A DNA stretch of 64,000 bases, taken from assembly GCA_964452355.1 (NCBI GenBank), contig CAYVKV010000001.1, positions 62,001 through 126,000 of the forward strand. Reading direction: 5' to 3'. The DNA comes from UBA1450 sp964452355. GTDB lineage: Bacteria; Patescibacteriota; Microgenomatia; UBA1406; GWC2-37-13. Position 1 is the stretch's first letter. The number at the start of each line of letters is the position of its first letter. Below, piece after piece: positions 6,727 through 16,272 of the stretch. Made by a program: the position numbers and the translations under genes. Below the pieces are notes generated by a model, which worked only from the letters and a program-made list of their open reading frames with translations, did no database searches and was not told the DNA's origin.

Positions 6727-8883
6727 ATGAAAGAGTTTGATATAAGAAAATATTCGCCAGGATCCGTTATTGGTTCTGTGCGTGAAGGTGTTAATGCGTG
6801 GATAAATAAACCCCCAACTCCAGGCGTCCGAGAAAATTTAATACTTGAGGGTGCTGCTCCATTTCTTATCAATGGAATTTTGAGAGCTGAACTTCCTGCA
6901 TATGTCCCAACAGGCGAGCTTCCTTTGGTAAACGGTTCTCCAGAACCAATGGTACTTGAAAAGGATTTTAATGGAGATGAATTTGTTCAGTTTGCAATTG
7001 ACGGAGCACGAGTTCGGACTACTACCGAAGTCTTGAATGGAGCAAATAATAATTTTGTAAAAGAATATATAGCTGCAGGTACCTATGGCAGGATTGATAA
7101 CACTCCCACTCCACTTCCTGATGGGACCACTCTTCCTGGTGGCACTGGTGTTGATGGAATTGGTAATGATTACCCATGGGCAAAAGTAGAAATTCTTGAT
7201 GAGTCAAAGGCAGTTGGTTATACTGCAGAGTCAGTTGGTGGAACTGAGTATCTCACACACATTGAAGGAGACAAGCTTCCTCCAGAACTTCAAGCACCAT
7301 ACATTGAAGAAGTTGAGGTCAAACTTCCCCCACGAACAAATACTAATGCGCGATCTCTTGCAACTCTTTTTGATCGAGACTCTGTGGGAGGAACGATTAA
7401 TGATATTGACAACTATATTGTGCACTTGTGGGGAGACAGTTATTCTAAAAAAAATATTCAGCAAACAATCAATGGAGTAAATCAAACAGTTCAAGTAGAG
7501 GTAACCCCAACTCGAGATGAACTGACCGAACCATTGCACGCATTAAAACGTCTTATTGGAGTTGCTGCCCTTGAAGTATTTCCCCGAGAAGGATATCCGT
7601 CACCAGCAGACCCCGATGGCATAGTCGTTCTCAGTGCATTTGGAGGAATGAAAGTGGGACAAAACACGACAATAGATACTCAAAACCAAGACTCTGAAGC
7701 TCAAAAAAGACAAGATATCATCACGCGTGTTAAAGATCAGTTTATTGTTTTCAGAGCTGCACAAAAGCAAACTGACGAGTCTCCCACTATTTCTGAAGCT
7801 AGTATCGGTCTCACTGATTGGAATGGATTTGTTGCATATATTGGAGATGTGGAAAAGGCTCAAAGAATTGCAGAACAACTTACTGATGTTGGGGGAACAG
7901 ATCCAAGTACTCTCCTCCGTCAGATTGGTGCCCTGAAACAATCGGGAGTATTTCTTCCAATTAAAGGCGGAGGCTTTGCTCGAAAGGTTGATGCAACTCT
8001 TGCACAGACTCTTGATCCAACCGGTCCAAGAATTAATAACAGCACAATGAAGGTTTTGTATTCTATTGACAAAGACTCAGGTCAAACAATTGCAACAGTT
8101 TCAAATCGAACAAGCCAACTGGGAACTATGAATGCAGTACAAAATACAGAGACTGGTGAATGGGAGTGGGAGAAAGCCCAACCAGACACGGGGGAGGTGG
8201 CGGAGGTGAGTGAGAATACGATGCCATTGAGTTCAGAATTTAATCTGGCCGGATATAAGATTGCTCTGAACGATCCCGAGGCTGCATCAACAAATATCCT
8301 TAGAGCATTGCAATTAGAAGGAGTAGAACCTGCTAATCAAAACTCTCCCAACATATTAAAGCTAAAAGTACCTGTGCCTGTTAAAAGTTTGGGGGGGAAC
8401 TCTGATATGTATGTTTTAGAATTTGTAGAATTTGATTTTGATAAAACACAAGGAATCAGCATTGGGGCCAAGCCACTCGAGAAGGGAGTGGATGGAGCAT
8501 TTGGGAGAGATTTTGAGAATGGAGTTACGCACGATAGGATACTATATGCTTTCAACCCAAGAGTAGGTGGAGGCTTGGATATTTGGATAGATTTAGATTA
8601 TCTTACCGCCATGGTGGAAACTACTCAAGCGAGCGCTACAAAAACAAAAGAAGAAAGAATTGCAAGTGGCACTTGGGGAAATGTTTCTTCTGCTCTTTAC
8701 TTTCTTTTTATGTCACAGACTCTGCCAAATGAAGAATGGACGAGTGGTTCTTCTTCCGGATTGCTTTCATCTGATATTATGAAGGAGACTTCTGCACTGA
8801 GCCCTAAAGGTCAAGCTGTAAGGGGAATTGTAGAAAATAGAGATCCTTTTCTGTTTTCCTATTCCGTAGACACGGCTCCTTGA
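6727..8883 (+). CDS. large hypothetical protein, 718 residues
   Basis: No family is recognised. The protein is acidic and hydrophilic, has no signal peptide or clear membrane helix, and carries a Gly/Pro/Thr-rich loop around residues 118-140 (TPTPLPDGTTLPGG). The remainder looks like mixed alpha/beta globular segments rather than repeats. It is driven by a near-consensus promoter whose -10 box lies 6 bases before the ATG, so strong leaderless expression is likely. Two genes for exported proteins follow on the same strand, 40 and 2 bases apart, so this may be the first gene of an envelope-related operon. A structural or particle-forming role is only a guess. Confidence 0.6.
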   Translation: MKEFDIRKYSPGSVIGSVREGVNAWINKPPTPGVRENLILEGAAPFLINGILRAELPAYVPTGELPLVNGSPEPMVLEKDFNGDEFVQFAIDGARVRTTTEVLNGANNNFVKEYIAAGTYGRIDNTPTPLPDGTTLPGGTGVDGIGNDYPWAKVEILDESKAVGYTAESVGGTEYLTHIEGDKLPPELQAPYIEEVEVKLPPRTNTNARSLATLFDRDSVGGTINDIDNYIVHLWGDSYSKKNIQQTINGVNQTVQVEVTPTRDELTEPLHALKRLIGVAALEVFPREGYPSPADPDGIVVLSAFGGMKVGQNTTIDTQNQDSEAQKRQDIITRVKDQFIVFRAAQKQTDESPTISEASIGLTDWNGFVAYIGDVEKAQRIAEQLTDVGGTDPSTLLRQIGALKQSGVFLPIKGGGFARKVDATLAQTLDPTGPRINNSTMKVLYSIDKDSGQTIATVSNRTSQLGTMNAVQNTETGEWEWEKAQPDTGEVAEVSENTMPLSSEFNLAGYKIALNDPEAASTNILRALQLEGVEPANQNSPNILKLKVPVPVKSLGGNSDMYVLEFVEFDFDKTQGISIGAKPLEKGVDGAFGRDFENGVTHDRILYAFNPRVGGGLDIWIDLDYLTAMVETTQASATKTKEERIASGTWGNVSSALYFLFMSQTLPNEEWTSGSSSGLLSSDIMKETSALSPKGQAVRGIVENRDPFLFSYSVDTAP

Positions 8884-8923
8884 TAGTATTGCAATCCGTT
8901 CATTCTTGTGTCATCATCATAGA

Positions 8924-9517
8924 ATGAATAGGGTGTTTACTACTGTTTTGATATTAGTTTTAGTGCTCAACTTGGGATTAGTTGCATTTTATTTTTTAAA
9001 ACAATCCACAGTAAAAAAAAGTGCAATTAAAATCAAACCAAGTCAAGAACAGAATTCCTTCCAAAGTACTCCCATAACTATTGCGTCCATTCATCCAAAG
9101 ATAAAGTCTATTTCAATTACTGACACTATCTACTTGAAAAACAAATTAGATGCATTAGGGATTTGGGAAGGTAAATGGGCAATTTTTGAACTTAAAAAAT
9201 ACGTAGAATTTGATATTGAAACTATAGAAATTTTAATTACAGACAAGGAACAGAATTTTACAACAATTTCATACAACAACCAAATCACATACTCTACTGG
9301 AATAAAGCTCGATGAATCTTTGGGTAAACTTAAATTATATATACATATTAATCCAGTAGTCTTTGAGTCGAATCCTACCCCCGACACTTTATCAAAAAGT
9401 ATTTCTGCACAAATACTACGTAGACTGTTTAGTTTGAAAAACTCAATTACTAGTAATGAAGATTTAGACTATATAAAGGATATTAAGCCATTTGTCCTGG
9501 TGGAAATAGTGAAATAA
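8924..9517 (+). CDS. hypothetical single-pass membrane protein
   Basis: A 197-residue protein with an N-terminal membrane helix (about residues 4-25, VFTTVLILVLVLNLGLVAFYFL) and a soluble outer domain of mixed Lys/Ile-rich sequence. The family is not recognised. The frame can extend to a TTG at 8906, but that adds a poly-His run in front of the hydrophobic helix; the ATG at 8924 (MNRVFTTV) is preferred. The next gene starts 2 bases after its stop, which indicates cotranscription with the large secreted protein. Confidence 0.55.
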   Translation: MNRVFTTVLILVLVLNLGLVAFYFLKQSTVKKSAIKIKPSQEQNSFQSTPITIASIHPKIKSISITDTIYLKNKLDALGIWEGKWAIFELKKYVEFDIETIEILITDKEQNFTTISYNNQITYSTGIKLDESLGKLKLYIHINPVVFESNPTPDTLSKSISAQILRRLFSLKNSITSNEDLDYIKDIKPFVLVEIVK

Positions 9518-9519
9518 AT

Positions 9520-12273
9520 ATGAGAAAAGCTCATAGTTTGGCGATAATTATTTTTTGTTTTCTTTTTTTTAGTGTAGTCACTCCTGTTTACTCAGCGGGT
9601 TACTGTACGGGTGGAACTTGGGAAGGATATGCTAAGAGGCCAGGAAGCTGTAACGATCCCTCTTGTATAAGGACTGGATTTCCAGATCCAGACTGCGTTT
9701 GTACTCTCCCATTTTGTGATACAAGTTATACTCTCGCTGGCGAACCTCCATGTGGAGGTAATACTCAAGAGTATCAGTGTAGCACTCCAGCTTGGGAATG
9801 TAGTAATGGAGTATCTTGTAACTGGATAGAGATTGTACCAACCAACACCCCTCGCCCGGTTGGCCCCACAAATACCCCTGGCGGTCCGACAAATACACCC
9901 CCTGCACTGACCTTCACACCTTCACCAACTACTCAACCACCAAATCCTTGCGCAAGCCCAAATTCATGTGTACTCGACCAACCAGGCGCCTGTGCGGCGG
10001 GAAATGATCGTCCAGGTGATTGCGGAAGTGGTAAAAAATGTTGTTTTCTACCTGGAAGAGCTCCTACTTGTGACGGTTTTAGATTAAACGGTCAAGCATT
10101 TCAATGTAAGGGGGTGGGTGAAGGAGGAGATGCGGGTATTGATGCTGCAGCAATAAATGTATCACGTGAGTTTTGCACACCACAAGACAAGAGGGATGGC
10201 AAATGGAGAAATATTTCTGAAGATGTTACAAATAGTACTCAAGACTCTAGGGAGGCCCGATGGAGTTGTGACGGAGGGAATTCGAATGGTTTGCTTGCAA
10301 ACCCTGAAAGTAGTACCGGACCTGGAAAAAGCTGTGTGGTCAAATGCCCAGCACCACCACCACCCATATGTCTTATGGATTTTAATCCCAGCAATCTCGG
10401 TCGTCTCCTTGACCCTGATCGATTTGATCTTGAAATGAAAAATATGCCTTCACATTGTGCATATGCACCCGATCCAGAGCAATGTGAAAGAGATAATGGT
10501 CCTTGGGGGGAAGAAGACAAAACGAGATGGAGATTGGGGTCGTCTCCGACAAATATGCGTCATCCAGCTGGTCGCTACTGTGTCGAGGGGGTAACCCGTG
10601 GGAACTGTACCAGCAATGGAATTGATTATACGTCAGATGATAATGCTGGGGCATCGAATGGAATTTGGAACTGGCAAAGCCAATCAAGCTATGAAAATCT
10701 TGCCCCATCACCTGCCACGATCTGTTGTAAGGGGTGGGTTGGTCTCACGACAGACGAACCTGCTGGCGCTTACTGCGTACGACTAGGTCAGGCGAGTGGT
10801 ACGGTGAACCAAAGAATTGTACTTCCAAACTCAGATATAACTTTCACATTTACTGTTAAAGATGCAGACGAACCACCTCCTATGGTACGACTACACACAT
10901 GGAGAGTAGTAGAATCAAACACTCGAGATCCCGCTGATTGGAGTGTATTTTGGGATCGTTGGATTGCATGGAGAGAAGGACCGCTTCCATCTGGGACAGT
11001 TGACTCAAATCCGGACTTACATACCCATGGTTGTACGCTCAACAAACCAAGTCCATTTACATGGGTGTTTACGTGCAAGACACCAATTAATCCAGAATAT
11101 GGGACACACTACGTCGTCTTTACCAACAAATACAATGTTGAAACTATTGTAAGTTATGAGCTCGTGGCAACGATTCCCCCTATTGTAGGTCGTCATGATG
11201 ATGCAAACTGCTCAACAACCTGGGGTTGGGCATGTGATCCTGATGATTATAGTAAGCCTCTTGGAGTTGATCTATGCATAGATGGAGACAGGTCATCTGG
11301 CTCCTGTGGAGGACCGTTTTCTGCAGGTGTATTGCGAGCTGACGTAGCTTCATCCTGTGGAGGAAATCCTAATCATGGATTTAGTATACCAATACCCGAT
11401 ATTCTTCGCGATGGGCTACCGCACACTCTCTACATTTATGCTAAAAATATCGGGGCCGGCACAGACCAACTTCTCTCCAATTCTCCCCGTACCATTACTT
11501 GTATTCCGGATCCATGGTATAAATTGTCAGGTGCATCGCTTTATAAAAATGGTTCAATCGACAACTTCATTCCGGCTAATCCCCTTGCCTTTGATGGTAC
11601 AGATACAATTGAACGACAGTTGATTGTCAGAGGAACAAATCCTCCACGTATAACCCAAGAAGGAGTAGTACTTTCCAGTTCATATGTCAACTTAGGAACA
11701 AGTGTAGAAATATCAACAAATCAATGGGGAAGAGCAAACTATACAAGAACCTCAACATATCTTTCAAACCTCAACTCTTTTATTGAATATATAAAACTTC
11801 GAAAGAAATTTAAAGTGATTACTAATGTAACTCAAATGGAGTCGGGTACGATAAATCTTCTTATTGGGAATGTAACCATCAGTAATCCGGGACAAATAAA
11901 TGGATCAATAGACAATGCAGTACTTTTGGTTCAAGGAAATATTACTCTTGATATTAATAATCAGTTTAATCCCAGTAATAACTCTCTTGCGCTGATTGCA
12001 ACAGGAAATATTGATATACACTCACGGGTACGAGAGATACATGGCATACTCATTGCAAATACCATTGATATTTCATATGATGGTCCTTCAACGCGCGAGC
12101 TTAAAGTAATGGGAAATCTTATCACCACAAATGATATTGATGCAATTGGTCTCAAGAGGAATCGAACAGAATGGAGACAACCATCACTGTTCATTCAATT
12201 TGATCCAAATATGTATGTCGATCTTTTAATACCACTCTCAACAATTATTCAAGAAGGACGAACAATAGAGTAA
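9520..12273 (+). CDS. large secreted Cys-rich surface protein, 917 residues
   Basis: A classical signal peptide (residues 1-25, ending VYSA) is followed by a Cys-rich region. A linker of PTNTP repeats (about residues 107-142) comes next, then a second Cys-rich part with a compact CVLDQPGAC...CGSGKKCCFL knot. Residues about 545-650 hold a domain with DDANCSTTWGWACDP, DVASSCGG, HGFSIPIPDILRDGLPHTLYIYA and TITC, a beta-sandwich repeat seen in many secreted bacterial proteins. The C-terminal about 150 residues are beta-rich (LLVQGNITLDI, ATGNIDIHSRVREIHGILIAN), resembling surface polymer proteins. It is probably a cell-surface or adhesion factor stabilised by disulfides. The next gene follows after 4 bases. 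Confidence 0.7.
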   Translation: MRKAHSLAIIIFCFLFFSVVTPVYSAGYCTGGTWEGYAKRPGSCNDPSCIRTGFPDPDCVCTLPFCDTSYTLAGEPPCGGNTQEYQCSTPAWECSNGVSCNWIEIVPTNTPRPVGPTNTPGGPTNTPPALTFTPSPTTQPPNPCASPNSCVLDQPGACAAGNDRPGDCGSGKKCCFLPGRAPTCDGFRLNGQAFQCKGVGEGGDAGIDAAAINVSREFCTPQDKRDGKWRNISEDVTNSTQDSREARWSCDGGNSNGLLANPESSTGPGKSCVVKCPAPPPPICLMDFNPSNLGRLLDPDRFDLEMKNMPSHCAYAPDPEQCERDNGPWGEEDKTRWRLGSSPTNMRHPAGRYCVEGVTRGNCTSNGIDYTSDDNAGASNGIWNWQSQSSYENLAPSPATICCKGWVGLTTDEPAGAYCVRLGQASGTVNQRIVLPNSDITFTFTVKDADEPPPMVRLHTWRVVESNTRDPADWSVFWDRWIAWREGPLPSGTVDSNPDLHTHGCTLNKPSPFTWVFTCKTPINPEYGTHYVVFTNKYNVETIVSYELVATIPPIVGRHDDANCSTTWGWACDPDDYSKPLGVDLCIDGDRSSGSCGGPFSAGVLRADVASSCGGNPNHGFSIPIPDILRDGLPHTLYIYAKNIGAGTDQLLSNSPRTITCIPDPWYKLSGASLYKNGSIDNFIPANPLAFDGTDTIERQLIVRGTNPPRITQEGVVLSSSYVNLGTSVEISTNQWGRANYTRTSTYLSNLNSFIEYIKLRKKFKVITNVTQMESGTINLLIGNVTISNPGQINGSIDNAVLLVQGNITLDINNQFNPSNNSLALIATGNIDIHSRVREIHGILIANTIDISYDGPSTRELKVMGNLITTNDIDAIGLKRNRTEWRQPSLFIQFDPNMYVDLLIPLSTIIQEGRTIE

Positions 12274-12277
12274 TGAT

Positions 12278-13483
12278 ATGTGGATTTTGTATCTTTTTAT
12301 ATTTCTCCTCCCGACACAACTGGGAACATTTTTCTTCATTTCTCAATCATATATTGATGGTATTCGGATTGATTATCTTGCCCCTGCGCTCTACATGACT
12401 GACATTCTTTTTTTCATTCTTCTTCTGCTCACTCTCAAAATAGAACCAATATTTCTTTCAAAAATACGAGAGATATTTTTTTCTAGAAAAATAATTATTA
12501 TTGGATTTTTACTTATTTTAATTAATATTATTTTTTCACTTGAACCGATCATCGCAATATTTGCATATATTAAACTTGCTGAACTTTTACTCATTTACTT
12601 TTTCATAAAGCAATCTCCAGTGTTGCCAAAAAAAATCCTTCAGGTGTTGCTATTTTCTGCCGGAATTCAACTTCTTCTCGTCTCCCTTCAGATCATACAT
12701 CATGGATCATTGCAAGGAATATGGTATTTCTTGGGAGAGCGATCTTTCTCTCTTTCAACTCCAGGGATCGCAAAAATTTCGTTGCAAGGCATTGAGCTGA
12801 TGCGTGGGTATGGAACATTTTCTCATCCCAACTCTCTCGCAGGATTTTATCTTTTATTATATGGATTTGTTTCGTTTTACCAACCATTTGATAAGTTCCA
12901 ACTCCTTCGAAAAATGTTTCTCACCATTGCGACCGTGTTGATTTTATTTTCATTTTCAAAAATTGCCATTATTGGTTTATTGGGCATTATGATATATGGT
13001 AGTTTTAAGAATAAAACCAATTGTTTTATTTGTCGCACGTCCCAACTCATCGTGCCAATGGTTCTTGCGGTCGTATTCCTCTCAGGAGTTGGAGATCCAG
13101 AATCATTAGATAAAAGACTGTGGCTGACTGCATCATCACTTCACATTATCTGGGATCATTTGTTTAATGGTGTCGGATTGAGAAATTATTTAATAGCGCA
13201 AAGCACATTTTCAATCCCCTATCCGTATTTTTTTCTCCAACCCGTTCATACTATTTTTTTACTCTCATTAGCTGAGCTTGGCATTCCTTTATTCATGCTC
13301 ATTGTGTATTTGCTGAAAAGTACCATTCAAATGATTTGGAAGTCACCCGCAGGAAAAGCAGTAATAATTACAGTCGTATTTACTGGATTATTTGACCATT
13401 ACTGGCTCACTCTTCACCAAAATATGCTCCTCATACCAGTGGTCTTTGGACTACTACAAAAACATAAATCTATGGTAAAATGA
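12278..13483 (+). CDS. O-antigen ligase/polymerase-like membrane protein (Wzy_C type)
   Basis: A 401-residue polytopic membrane protein with about ten hydrophobic segments. It contains the family hallmark GYGTFSHPNSLAGFYLL (about residues 176-192) and, in the second half, LWLTASSLHIIWDHLFNGVGLRNYL, the pattern of the periplasmic loop of O-antigen ligases and related Wzy/bactoprenol-linked glycan polymerases. In an organism without an outer membrane it would transfer or polymerise lipid-linked glycans onto surface proteins or wall polymers. It is translationally close (4 bases) to the secreted Cys-rich protein, an attractive candidate acceptor. Substrate and acceptor are inferred. Confidence 0.72.
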   Translation: MWILYLFIFLLPTQLGTFFFISQSYIDGIRIDYLAPALYMTDILFFILLLLTLKIEPIFLSKIREIFFSRKIIIIGFLLILINIIFSLEPIIAIFAYIKLAELLLIYFFIKQSPVLPKKILQVLLFSAGIQLLLVSLQIIHHGSLQGIWYFLGERSFSLSTPGIAKISLQGIELMRGYGTFSHPNSLAGFYLLLYGFVSFYQPFDKFQLLRKMFLTIATVLILFSFSKIAIIGLLGIMIYGSFKNKTNCFICRTSQLIVPMVLAVVFLSGVGDPESLDKRLWLTASSLHIIWDHLFNGVGLRNYLIAQSTFSIPYPYFFLQPVHTIFLLSLAELGIPLFMLIVYLLKSTIQMIWKSPAGKAVIITVVFTGLFDHYWLTLHQNMLLIPVVFGLLQKHKSMVK

Positions 13484-13525
13484 GTGATCTCATGACTATG
13501 GACTAACGTCTAAAGACCAAGCTTA

Positions 13526-13596
13526 TGCCCGGTCGTCTAATGGTAGGACAACGGACTCTGAATCCGTTTATCATGGTTCGAATCCATGCTGGGCAG
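13526..13596 (+). tRNA. tRNA-Gln (anticodon CTG)
   Basis: The acceptor arms TGCCCGG and CTGGGCA pair (one G-U). The anticodon stem is ACGGA/TCCGT with loop CTCTGAA, giving anticodon CTG. The T arm is CATGGTTCGAATCCATG. The discriminator is G and CCA is not encoded. A T-rich run (TTTTTTCTTCTT) starts 5 bases after the 3' end. Confidence 0.93.
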
Positions 13597-13629
13597 CATA
13601 TTTTTTCTTCTTCATACTATACTAAATGC

Positions 13630-13851
13630 ATGTGGATTGCCTTTGACTTTCTCAAACGATTTCTACACGATCTCTATCGCGCTGTTATTTTTGCAGCTAT
13701 AGAATTTGATGAAAACTTACAGATGACTAAAACCACATCGCAGCGTATGATCATTTGGGGAGTTGTGGGGATTATTCTCGTGCTTATTGCGTATGGACTC
13801 CTTTATGTAATATGGCACTTCCTTGATGCAATACAGGTGAGCCCACTCTAG
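13630..13851 (+). CDS. small single-pass membrane protein
   Basis: A 73-residue protein with a basic amphipathic N-terminal half and one membrane helix near the C-terminus (about residues 45-67, MIIWGVVGIILVLIAYGLLYVIW). The frame can extend upstream through the tRNA gene, but TATACT (13618-13623) ends 6 bases before the ATG at 13630. This fits the leaderless pattern in the window and fixes the start. Family and function are unknown. Confidence 0.6.
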   Translation: MWIAFDFLKRFLHDLYRAVIFAAIEFDENLQMTKTTSQRMIIWGVVGIILVLIAYGLLYVIWHFLDAIQVSPL

Positions 13852-13860
13852 TCTGAGCGC

Positions 13861-14088
13861 TTAATAAATGGATGGTTCAAACAAAAATGCATTAATTATT
13901 TGAAGCGCAAAGCCTAAAATAATAAATATTAGGCCGATTATTCCTGCTTTTCGCTCTAATTTCATCTCAGCAAACACCCTGCTGTCGATTTTATGCTCTT
14001 TCCATACTCGATGATGTACCATAATTGCGGTAAATCCAACCATAACTTCTCCAAGAGTGTGTAAGGTAAAACCGATTAGTCCGATCAT
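13861..14088 (-). CDS. small membrane protein with two helices
   Basis: A 75-residue protein. Hydrophobic segments at about residues 1-24 and 48-70 flank a short basic loop (HHRVWKEHKIDSRVFAEMKLERKAG). It is not assigned to a family. It converges on the preceding small membrane protein gene (9 bases between stops) and is divergent from the HAD hydrolase gene. Confidence 0.55.
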   Translation of the reverse strand: MIGLIGFTLHTLGEVMVGFTAIMVHHRVWKEHKIDSRVFAEMKLERKAGIIGLIFIILGFALQIINAFLFEPSIY

Positions 14089-14110
14089 AATCGTAAGTTA
14101 ATTAATTAAT

Positions 14111-14134
14111 TTGACATACTTTCGCTCATGTCAA
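14111..14134. promoter_or_regulatory. inverted repeat TTGACAT-N10-ATGTCAA between divergent genes
   Basis: Perfect 7-bp arms at 14111-14117 and 14128-14134. The left arm contains a consensus -35 TTGACA on the plus strand, so a protein bound here could control the HAD gene at 14170 or the divergent membrane protein gene. Confidence 0.35.
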
Positions 14135-14169
14135 GATAAGATCTCACTATCTAATGATAGTATATACAT

Positions 14170-14820
14170 ATGCATAAACCATTGGTTTTTTTTGTAGATG
14201 TTGATCATACTCTATTAGATAGTGAACGTATTAAAACTGAGATAAAACAATCACTTATAAAAGTCCTTGGTCATGGTGAGGCAAATCAGTTCTGGAAACA
14301 GCATGATGAGTTTCGCGAAAAAAATAGCCTCGTTGATTTTCCAAAAATCATCGAAAAATACTGCAAAGAAAAACATACTGAAATGTGTGCAATAAAGCTA
14401 AAAAATATTTTTTTTATTATAGACTTCAAAATGGCACTGTATCCAGCGGCAGAGGCTACTCTCAAACATCTTAAATCGTTTGGTAAAGTCGCCATCTTTA
14501 TTGAAGGAGATATGGTGTATCAAAAACGCAAGGTTGAACAACTTGGGCTTAATAAAATGGTGGACAAAATATACTTATATCTTCATAAATCAGATCACAT
14601 CGATGAGATTTTGGCAAAATGGAAGGGTTATACAAAGGTTTTTGTCGATGATCCTTCCACAAAGCTTATTAAAATTAAAAAACAATATCCCGAAACGCGA
14701 ATTGTTGGCGTGTGTCAAGGTCATTACACAAATAAAGATCATGTGCCGCACAAGAAGATTGATATGGTTATAGAATCAATCGAAGAACTTCTGAAGTTAT
14801 CGGCGAGTGATTTTTATTGA
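14170..14820 (+). CDS. HAD-superfamily hydrolase
   Basis: A 216-residue HAD-type phosphatase. Motif I is DVDHTLLDS (residues 10-18; nucleophile D10, acid D12). The helical cap region follows. Motif II sits near AIFIEGD, motif III is a Lys in YQKRKVEQLGL, and motif IV is the acidic VFVDDPSTK. The first residue after IFIE is not the usual Ser/Thr, so motif II is slightly unusual. The substrate cannot be predicted. A TAGTAT box ends 6 bases before the ATG. The stop is TGA. Confidence 0.75.
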   Translation: MHKPLVFFVDVDHTLLDSERIKTEIKQSLIKVLGHGEANQFWKQHDEFREKNSLVDFPKIIEKYCKEKHTEMCAIKLKNIFFIIDFKMALYPAAEATLKHLKSFGKVAIFIEGDMVYQKRKVEQLGLNKMVDKIYLYLHKSDHIDEILAKWKGYTKVFVDDPSTKLIKIKKQYPETRIVGVCQGHYTNKDHVPHKKIDMVIESIEELLKLSASDFY

Positions 14821-14847
14821 GCATATTGAAGTAAGCCCTAAAAGAGA

Positions 14848-15690
14848 TTAATCATCGTACACAATAATATTATCAATCAGTCGGACATTCCCAACATGAA
14901 GTGCAACAAGAAGCACGATGTCACCCTCAATATTCTGAGTTTTTTCTAATTTTAATGTGCGGACTGCGACATATTCTATTTTACTTTTGGGTATTTTCAC
15001 TAATTCAGACGTCACAAACTGTTCAATAACGTGAGGATTGTGGATATGATTTTGAATCAATTCTTTTGCTTTTTGTAATGTTGCATATATATAGGCTGAA
15101 GTTATTCGCTCCTCTTTTGACAATTGAGTGTTGCGTGATGACATTGCGAGTCCCGACGCTTCTCTGACCGTTTTAACGCCGATAATTTTGGTACTCATAT
15201 TTAAATCTTTTACCATTTGAGATACCACCATAAATTGTTGATAATCTTTGAGACCAAAATATGTTCGAGTTGGCATGCAGATATTGATAAGCTTATGCAC
15301 AACAGTTGCCATTCCCTCAAAATGTCCTGGTCGAAACTTCCCTTCGAGATCATGTGCATGGTCACCCACTGTGATCGACGTGTGAAAGCCTGGAGGATAC
15401 ACCTCCTGCTCTGTTGGGACAAAAAGATAGTCTACAAATGATCCGACGAGTAACCCGTCTTTTTCAATATCGCGTGGATATTTTTTGAGATCTTGCGCAT
15501 TGGAGAATTGTTTTGGATTTACAAATATCGAAACGATAACAATGTCATTCTCTTTTCGAGCTTTTTGTATCAATGAGAGGTGTCCTTCATGTAGCGCTCC
15601 CATCGTTGGAATAAATCCGATAGTATTATTTTTTGATACTCTATCCTTTGTGATTTTTATCATCGATTCTACTTTTTTTATTACTTTCAT
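14848..15690 (-). CDS. panC: pantothenate synthetase
   Basis: A 280-residue enzyme that joins pantoate and beta-alanine with ATP to make pantothenate, the precursor of coenzyme A. It shows the HIGH-like motif PTMGALHEGH (about 29-38), SIFVNPKQF, HDLEGKFRPGHFEGMATVVHKL and the KMSKS-like AMSSRN segment. Full length for the family. TATAAT (15698-15703) ends 7 bases before the ATG, so the mRNA is probably leaderless. No panB, panD or coaA neighbour is present; the gene stands alone. Confidence 0.95.
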   Translation of the reverse strand: MKVIKKVESMIKITKDRVSKNNTIGFIPTMGALHEGHLSLIQKARKENDIVIVSIFVNPKQFSNAQDLKKYPRDIEKDGLLVGSFVDYLFVPTEQEVYPPGFHTSITVGDHAHDLEGKFRPGHFEGMATVVHKLINICMPTRTYFGLKDYQQFMVVSQMVKDLNMSTKIIGVKTVREASGLAMSSRNTQLSKEERITSAYIYATLQKAKELIQNHIHNPHVIEQFVTSELVKIPKSKIEYVAVRTLKLEKTQNIEGDIVLLVALHVGNVRLIDNIIVYDD

Positions 15691-15821
15691 ATCAGTAATT
15701 ATATATAATTAGTTGAGTTATACACATGTGGGGATATTTATATTATAAGATTTTTATTCAAACGTCATAAACAACATTGTAGACTAATGATAATTTACCG
15801 ATAAGTATATTACAATAAATT

Positions 15822-16268
15822 ATGACTACTGAAAAAATCATTGGGTATACGATGCTTGGAGTCGGCATTTTATTAATGATATTTTCCTCATTTCAGATCA
15901 TTCTGACATTCACCGGAAAAGCTCAGGCCATTAAGATATTTGAGTCCGCACCCAAAGAAAACTTACAAAATGATACAAACGCTCTTGATATGTCAAATCC
16001 CGATCAACTTCTCCAACAAGTCCAACAAGATCCCTTTTCATTACTCACCTCTGGTGGAAGTGGAGCTGGTTTTCCGCAAATCATTGATCCAACCGTCATA
16101 AACCAGATGCTTAATCTCATGGTCTATTATTTCATTATGCAGTTTTTGCTTGGTCTCGGATACAAACTTGCATCTTTAGGAGTACAAATGGTTCGCCCAC
16201 TCAAAATTTCTATTGATAAAAGCCAACTAACTTCCCTTTTAGAATCAGGTAAAACTGATATATCTTAA
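15822..16268 (+). CDS. hypothetical membrane protein
   Basis: A 148-residue protein with two membrane segments (about residues 8-31 and 103-125) separated by an Asn/Gln/Ser-rich loop of about 70 residues. Family unknown. TACAAT (15811-15816) lies 5 bases before the ATG, again leaderless. Two further small genes follow with 4 and 5 bases between them, forming an uncharacterised three-gene unit. Confidence 0.55.
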   Translation: MTTEKIIGYTMLGVGILLMIFSSFQIILTFTGKAQAIKIFESAPKENLQNDTNALDMSNPDQLLQQVQQDPFSLLTSGGSGAGFPQIIDPTVINQMLNLMVYYFIMQFLLGLGYKLASLGVQMVRPLKISIDKSQLTSLLESGKTDIS

Positions 16269-16272
16269 TAAT

